Source: Methylocapsa sp. (lineage in GTDB: Bacteria > Pseudomonadota > Alphaproteobacteria > Rhizobiales > Beijerinckiaceae). From it: DNA of 7,585 bases. The stretch lies in NCBI GenBank assembly GCA_003162995.1, contig PLUZ01000347.1, forward strand, positions 3,837-11,421, in the 5' to 3' direction. Each line of letters begins with the position of its first letter. Position 1 is the first letter of the stretch. Positions 3,941 through 7,585 of this stretch are shown here, in pieces. The notes under the pieces were generated by a model. That model worked only from the letters and a program-made list of their open reading frames with translations. It searched no databases and was not told the DNA's origin. Position numbers and translations under genes: made by a program.

Positions 3941-6115
3941 ATGGCAACCAAATTATCCTCAGCTTTGGCGGCGGTTTCCTTTGCAGCACTCTTGACCGTC
4001 ACTTCGGCCAAGCTGAACGCCCAACAGAGCACGGAATCTCAAATCCGCATCGGCGGAAGTGATCTCGGTGGCGTGGTCACCAGCGCCAAAGGACCCGAGG
4101 CCGGCGTTTGGGTCATCGCGGAAACGGCCGATCTTCCCACCAAATTCGCCAAGATCGTGGTCACCGATGATCAAGGCCGCTATGTGATTCCCGGCCTTCC
4201 GAACGCGAGTTATAGCGTCTGGGTGCGCGGTTACGGGCTCGTCGATTCGCCAAAGCTTCAAGCCCGGCCTGGTGCGATCGTGAATTTGACGGCTGTGGAG
4301 GCGCCAACACCCGCGGCGGCAGCAGATTATTATCCGGCCCTTTATTGGTATGCGCTGCTCAAGATTCCCGGCAAGAGCGAGTTCTCCGGATCAGGGAGAA
4401 ACGGCATTCCGCCGGCCCTGAAAACCCAAGAGCAATGGCTGGACATCGTCAAGACGGACGGCTGCTACACCTGTCACCAAATCGGCGACAAGGCGACGCG
4501 CACGATTCCCAAGGAGCTGGGGCACTTCGAGTCCCCGGTGGCGGCATGGGAACGGCGTATTCAGTCAGGCCAGGCGAGCGGCGCCATGGTCAATGCGATC
4601 GGGCGGCTCGACACGAATCGCGCCTTGGCGCTGTTTGCCGATTGGACGGACCGGATTGCCGCCGGTGAATTGCCGACGGCGCCGCCGCCACGGCCGCAAG
4701 GCGTCGAGCGCAATGTCGTCTTGTTGATATGGGATTGGGCCACCCCTACAGCCTACCTGCATGACGAGGTTTCCACGGACAAGCGAAATCCCACCGTCAA
4801 CGCAAACGGCCTGATCTACGGGTCTCCCGAGGAGAGCACGGATTTCGCGCCAATCCTCGATCCGGCGCAAAATGCAACGAGCCAGGTGAAGTTGGCCGTC
4901 CGCGATCCGGACACGCCCTCCACCGCGGATGACCCCATTCTCATGCCCTCGCCCTATTGGGGAAACGAGGCGATCTGGAACAGTCAGGCCAATGCGCACA
5001 ATCCTATGTTCGATGAATTGGGGCGGGTGTGGTTTACATCCAGACTCCGGCCGCCGGGCAATCCGGCTTTCTGCAAAGCAGGATCGGACAATCCCTCGGC
5101 GAAACTGTTCCCGCTCGAAAGTTCCGGCCGCCAGGCGGCAATGTATGATCCGAACACCAAGAAGTTCACGCTTATCGACACATGTTTTGGGACACACCAT
5201 CTGCAATTCGCGCAGGACGCAAACAATACTTTGTGGTTCAGCAGCGGTGGTGGCGGCGGCGTCGTGGGCTGGCTGGACCGGAAGAAATTCGAAGAAACTG
5301 GAGACGCGGCGAAATCGCAAGGCTGGACCGCTCTCGTTCTCGACACCAATGGCAACGGCCAGCGGGACGCTTATGTGGAGCCCGAACTACCGGCCGATCC
5401 CGCGAAAGACAAGCGGATTGCCGCGGCATTTTATGGCATTGCGCCAAGCCCGGCTGACGGTTCTATTTGGGGGTCTGTGGTGGGCTTTCCGGGTGCCGTC
5501 GCTCGGCTGAACCCGGGGAGCAACCCCCCGGCAACGGCTTTGGCGGAATATTACGAATTGCCCCTGGATAAAACCGGTGTGCCCGTTCTCGGTTACTCGC
5601 CGCGCGGAATGGACATCGACAGTGACGGCGTTGTCTGGGCATCGCTCGCAAGCGGGCATCTCGCCAGCTTCGACCGGCGCAAGTGCAAGGGCCCTCTCAA
5701 TGGCCCGGTGGCGACGGGGCAACACTGCCCGGAAGGCTGGACTCTCTACCCGTTCCCGGGACCGCAGTTCGCGGGTGTGACCGGTTCCGGCAGCGCCGAG
5801 GCGAGCTACTACACCTGGGTGGATCAGCATGACACGTTCGGCTTGGGCCGGAACGTGCCGATCTCCACCGGCAATGCGTCCGATGCCTTACTCGCTCTGG
5901 TCGATGGAAAATTCATCGTCCTTCGCGTTCCCTATCCGATGGGCTTCTATGCCAAAGGCATGGACGGCCGCATCGACGACATAAATGCTGGTTGGAAAGG
6001 CAAGGGACTTTGGGCGACCTATGGCACCAGGACGCCGTTTCACATCGAAGGCGGCAAAGGAACGACGAGTAAGGTGGTGCGCTTCCAGCTTCGTCCCGAT
6101 CCGCTTGCGCGATAA
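3941..6115 (+). CDS. Exported carboxypeptidase-regulatory-like / cytochrome c / beta-propeller protein
   Basis: The 724-residue product has several modules. Residues 1-27 form a signal peptide. Residues 38-120 form a carboxypeptidase-regulatory-like beta-sandwich (VTDDQGRYVIPGLPNASYSVWVRGYGL is its core, at 74-100). Residues 163-242 carry a c-type haem site, Cys175-x-x-Cys178-His179, with a possible distal Met216. Residues 255-720 look like a Vgb/NHL/SMP-30-type beta-propeller, with blade motifs GRVWFTS (361), NTLWFSS (429), GSIWGSV (507) and GVVWASL (563). A 12-residue EF-hand-type loop DTNGNGQRDAYVE starts at Asp468. Four further Cys (378, 415, 582, 596) could form disulfides. It is probably a periplasmic electron-transfer or haem-linked substrate-binding/oxidising protein; the substrate is unknown. 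AGGAG at 3924-3928 is rather far from the ATG (12 bases), with a G-rich stretch closer. The modular reading is good; the function is open. Confidence 0.82.
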   Translation: MATKLSSALAAVSFAALLTVTSAKLNAQQSTESQIRIGGSDLGGVVTSAKGPEAGVWVIAETADLPTKFAKIVVTDDQGRYVIPGLPNASYSVWVRGYGLVDSPKLQARPGAIVNLTAVEAPTPAAAADYYPALYWYALLKIPGKSEFSGSGRNGIPPALKTQEQWLDIVKTDGCYTCHQIGDKATRTIPKELGHFESPVAAWERRIQSGQASGAMVNAIGRLDTNRALALFADWTDRIAAGELPTAPPPRPQGVERNVVLLIWDWATPTAYLHDEVSTDKRNPTVNANGLIYGSPEESTDFAPILDPAQNATSQVKLAVRDPDTPSTADDPILMPSPYWGNEAIWNSQANAHNPMFDELGRVWFTSRLRPPGNPAFCKAGSDNPSAKLFPLESSGRQAAMYDPNTKKFTLIDTCFGTHHLQFAQDANNTLWFSSGGGGGVVGWLDRKKFEETGDAAKSQGWTALVLDTNGNGQRDAYVEPELPADPAKDKRIAAAFYGIAPSPADGSIWGSVVGFPGAVARLNPGSNPPATALAEYYELPLDKTGVPVLGYSPRGMDIDSDGVVWASLASGHLASFDRRKCKGPLNGPVATGQHCPEGWTLYPFPGPQFAGVTGSGSAEASYYTWVDQHDTFGLGRNVPISTGNASDALLALVDGKFIVLRVPYPMGFYAKGMDGRIDDINAGWKGKGLWATYGTRTPFHIEGGKGTTSKVVRFQLRPDPLAR

Positions 6116-6224
6116 GAAGGTGAGGCAAGTCGAGGCCGCTATCGCCGTCCCGCTGTTGATCGAAATGAGCGCTCACGCGGGCCGGGAGTCAGATTGATAG
6201 TCGCGAAAAAAAGGCCGGTTGGTT

Positions 6225-6237
6225 AGAGCATGATCCC
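6225..6237. repeat. Fragment of a GCATGATC-type dispersed repeat
   Basis: AGAGCATGATCCC in the 141-base gap between the convergent genes matches the arm of the same repeat class as 3811-3856, with the rest missing. No strong terminator is seen in this gap; a run of seven A at 6206-6212 (T on the minus strand) is not preceded by a good stem. Confidence 0.35.
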
Positions 6238-6256
6238 CATATATGAGAGGCGAAAT

Positions 6257-7360
6257 CTACCGATCGGCGTTTGACTCGGCGATTTGGGGTTCCGGGTCGT
6301 ATCGTGAGATCGTGATGCCCGCGTCGAGAAACTTTTTAAGAAAGTTTTTCCGCCTTTCGATAAACCAGGCATCTTTCCAAGGATGCCGTTCGATAAAGCG
6401 TTCGCCAAGCGCCGCCAAAAGCATCAATTCGAATCGAGTTGTTTGCCCTTGGCGCGTACCCTCTGCAACCAGGCTTAGATGGTTGTCATCATACGGCGCA
6501 ATTGCCGATTCGACCTGCTTTAAATCTTGAAATCCAAGCCGCTTAAGCAAGCCTGCCGTCCAATGGTACGACCAAGTAGATATTCTGCCGTCAGGTCCAA
6601 GTCTTTTATCTAGAAAAAATTTAAGGGCATTGGGCGTGATCTCGACACCGCTGAGGTTGCCATGCTGGACCATCGCTTTTGCGTGGTCTTCTAACTCCCT
6701 GTCGGCATTTTGAATTGCCTGAAATTCCCTGTCCGCAATTTCAAGCATACCGGCAAGAGCCATAAAGCGCCTGCGTATTTCCGATGGAATTGTCTTTAAT
6801 GATCTGTATTGTATGTCGTGCTCGATCTCAGCCCAAGCATGCTGCAAGATTGTGCGCACTTGCATCTCGACGATAGCGTCAGCAAAATGCTCGTATTCAG
6901 CGAGGTGCGTTCGTTCCCCTTTCATCCGGAGTAGGTAATGAATGCTTTGATACCCAAACCGCTCCTCCTCGATAAGCATCAAACCCTTATTTGATTTTTC
7001 AATGACGTCGAACTCCTCGGTTATTAGCCGATCAACGTCTGCAAGCGTTCCCGGGAAATGCGTAATGACGCGGACGCCAGCTAGGTCCGTAATATCTTTG
7101 AGTGGCTCTAGGTATTTTGGCACGTTGGGATCGATGTCTGAGGGGATAGCCGCTTTGCGCCCAAGGCTACTGGGGTCTTTCGCACGATGCTGTACTGAAT
7201 GAACTTTGATGCCACGCTTCCTCAAACATTCCTGCAGAATTCGAGCGATTACGTCCGCTAAATTCGCGTAGAATGGTTGCACTCGGAGATATGCTGTAAC
7301 CGCGGTTTGTGCATGCGAATCTAAAGCTAGCACTTCAGGTTCGCTGTCCAGTCCTGTCAT
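6257..7360 (-). CDS. RelA/SpoT-domain (p)ppGpp synthetase-like protein with C-terminal extension
   Basis: The 367-residue product has one RelA/SpoT nucleotidyltransferase domain (about residues 35-185) and no HD hydrolase, TGS or ACT domain. Synthetase motifs are present: HRAKDPSSLGRK (Arg59, Lys61, Ser65, Lys69), DLAGVRVI with Mg-ligand Asp92, GYQSIHY with Tyr137 for guanine stacking, and EMQVRTILQHAWAEIEHDI with Glu165, so pyrophosphate transfer from ATP to a nucleotide acceptor is likely. Residues 190-367 are helical, Arg/Lys-rich and not a domain I recognise. Known single-domain relatives are small alarmone synthetases and toxic variants (toxSAS, CapRel-type). The start at 7360 has GAGAGGG just upstream on the minus strand. 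Two sampled lines are only 45-50% GC against 65-68% in neighbours, suggesting acquisition. Convergent with the propeller gene, so not part of its transcript. Confidence 0.88.
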   Translation of the reverse strand: MTGLDSEPEVLALDSHAQTAVTAYLRVQPFYANLADVIARILQECLRKRGIKVHSVQHRAKDPSSLGRKAAIPSDIDPNVPKYLEPLKDITDLAGVRVITHFPGTLADVDRLITEEFDVIEKSNKGLMLIEEERFGYQSIHYLLRMKGERTHLAEYEHFADAIVEMQVRTILQHAWAEIEHDIQYRSLKTIPSEIRRRFMALAGMLEIADREFQAIQNADRELEDHAKAMVQHGNLSGVEITPNALKFFLDKRLGPDGRISTWSYHWTAGLLKRLGFQDLKQVESAIAPYDDNHLSLVAEGTRQGQTTRFELMLLAALGERFIERHPWKDAWFIERRKNFLKKFLDAGITISRYDPEPQIAESNADR

Positions 7361-7394
7361 GCGTCCCTCTCTTATCGCGGATGAGATCGAGACC

Positions 7395-7430
7395 TATCAA
7401 AAAATAATCATATAAGAAATATTGAGTCAG
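7395..7430 (-). promoter_or_regulatory. AT-rich candidate promoter of the RelA/SpoT-like gene
   Basis: The stretch 7397-7425 is strongly AT-rich and lies 37-65 bases upstream of the minus-strand start. Read on the minus strand it contains TATGAT (7412-7407), a reasonable -10 box. No good -35 box lies at 16-18 bases, so the call rests on position and composition only. Confidence 0.3.
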
Positions 7431-7536
7431 GCACATTTCCTACTTCTGCTTTGCGTCAAAGGCAGTCCAACAGAACCGCTTGCAGCATTTCATGTCGCCT
7501 GTACCAAGCGTCAAATTTCAATCACTCGTAGGGTTC

Positions 7537-7585
7537 TTAGTTGCGGATGCCCTCTTCGACAGTGCCGGCCATGCTAAGGTCGTGC
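7537..7585 (-). CDS. Possible C-terminal end of another minus-strand gene
   Basis: A minus-strand frame open at the window edge ends in TAA at 7539-7537 and reads HDLSMAGTVEEGIRN. Twelve of its 15 codons end in G or C, typical of genes in this GC-rich genome, while the opposite-strand frame starting at ATG 7492 is more mixed and has no ribosome binding site. Only 15 codons are visible, so no family can be named and the call could be chance. If real, it is transcribed in the same direction as the RelA/SpoT-like gene, 176 bases upstream of its start. Confidence 0.35.
   Translation of the reverse strand, partial: HDLSMAGTVEEGIRN

Noticed and set aside
4565..5320. Minus-strand open frame of 251 codons opposite the haem/propeller gene
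   Set aside because: Its product is Arg-rich with no domain features, and the + strand frame carries the haem site and propeller motifs.
6116..6256. Bidirectional terminator between the convergent genes
   Set aside because: CCCGC/GCGGG pairing there needs a 25-base loop, and the A-run at 6206-6212 is not next to a stable stem.
6329..6347. Inverted repeat AAACTTT / AAAGTTT with 5-base loop
   Set aside because: It lies inside the RelA/SpoT-like coding region and follows from Lys- and Phe-rich codons.
7492..7585. Plus-strand frame starting ATG TCG CCT and open to the right edge
   Set aside because: No ribosome binding site and mixed third-position use; the opposite strand frame looks more coding-like.

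Overview
The window looks like chromosomal DNA from a GC-rich alphaproteobacterium, most likely of the Rhizobiales/Hyphomicrobiales (a Bradyrhizobium-, Methylocystis- or Beijerinckia-like lineage). The evidence is the GC-rich coding style (two sampled 60-base stretches of the + strand genes are about 65-68% GC) and intergenic sequences at 3747-3856 and 6225-6237 that resemble, from memory, the short palindromic repeats (cores TCTAGAGC and GCATGATC) scattered through such genomes. The exact genus cannot be read from the sequence.

Layout. At the left edge the first 46 codons of a secreted protein run leftward off the window (1-138, minus). A divergent intergenic region (139-620) follows, with an operator-like inverted repeat at 269-295 and a degenerate second copy of part of it near 389-417. 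Four + strand genes come next: a Tat-exported dienelactone-hydrolase-family protein (621-1520, GTG start), a tandem two-domain rhodanese-fold protein lacking any cysteine (1579-2427), an exported Bcp/PrxQ-like peroxiredoxin (2511-3065) and an exported GlcG/HbpS-family protein (3077-3577). A 363-base gap rich in palindromic repeats separates these from a large exported protein (3941-6115) that joins a carboxypeptidase-regulatory-like beta-sandwich, a c-type haem site and a Vgb/NHL-like beta-propeller with an EF-hand-type loop. Convergent to it, on the minus strand, is a stand-alone RelA/SpoT-type (p)ppGpp-synthetase-domain protein (6257-7360). It is visibly less GC-rich (45-50% in two sampled lines). 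A possible C-terminal tail of another minus-strand gene ends at 7537.

How they may work together. All five complete + strand proteins, and the partial left-edge protein, carry export signals, so 1-6115 reads as a block for the cell envelope. Its content (thiol peroxidase, haem-binding-family protein, rhodanese fold, cytochrome c domain, propeller) points to periplasmic redox or small-molecule chemistry. The substrate is not evident. The RelA/SpoT gene differs in strand, composition and cellular compartment and looks like an independent, possibly acquired, module. The most unusual items are the duplicated cysteine-free rhodanese protein, the three-module haem/propeller protein, the alarmone-synthetase-like protein with a C-terminal extension, and the operator-like sequence between the divergent genes.
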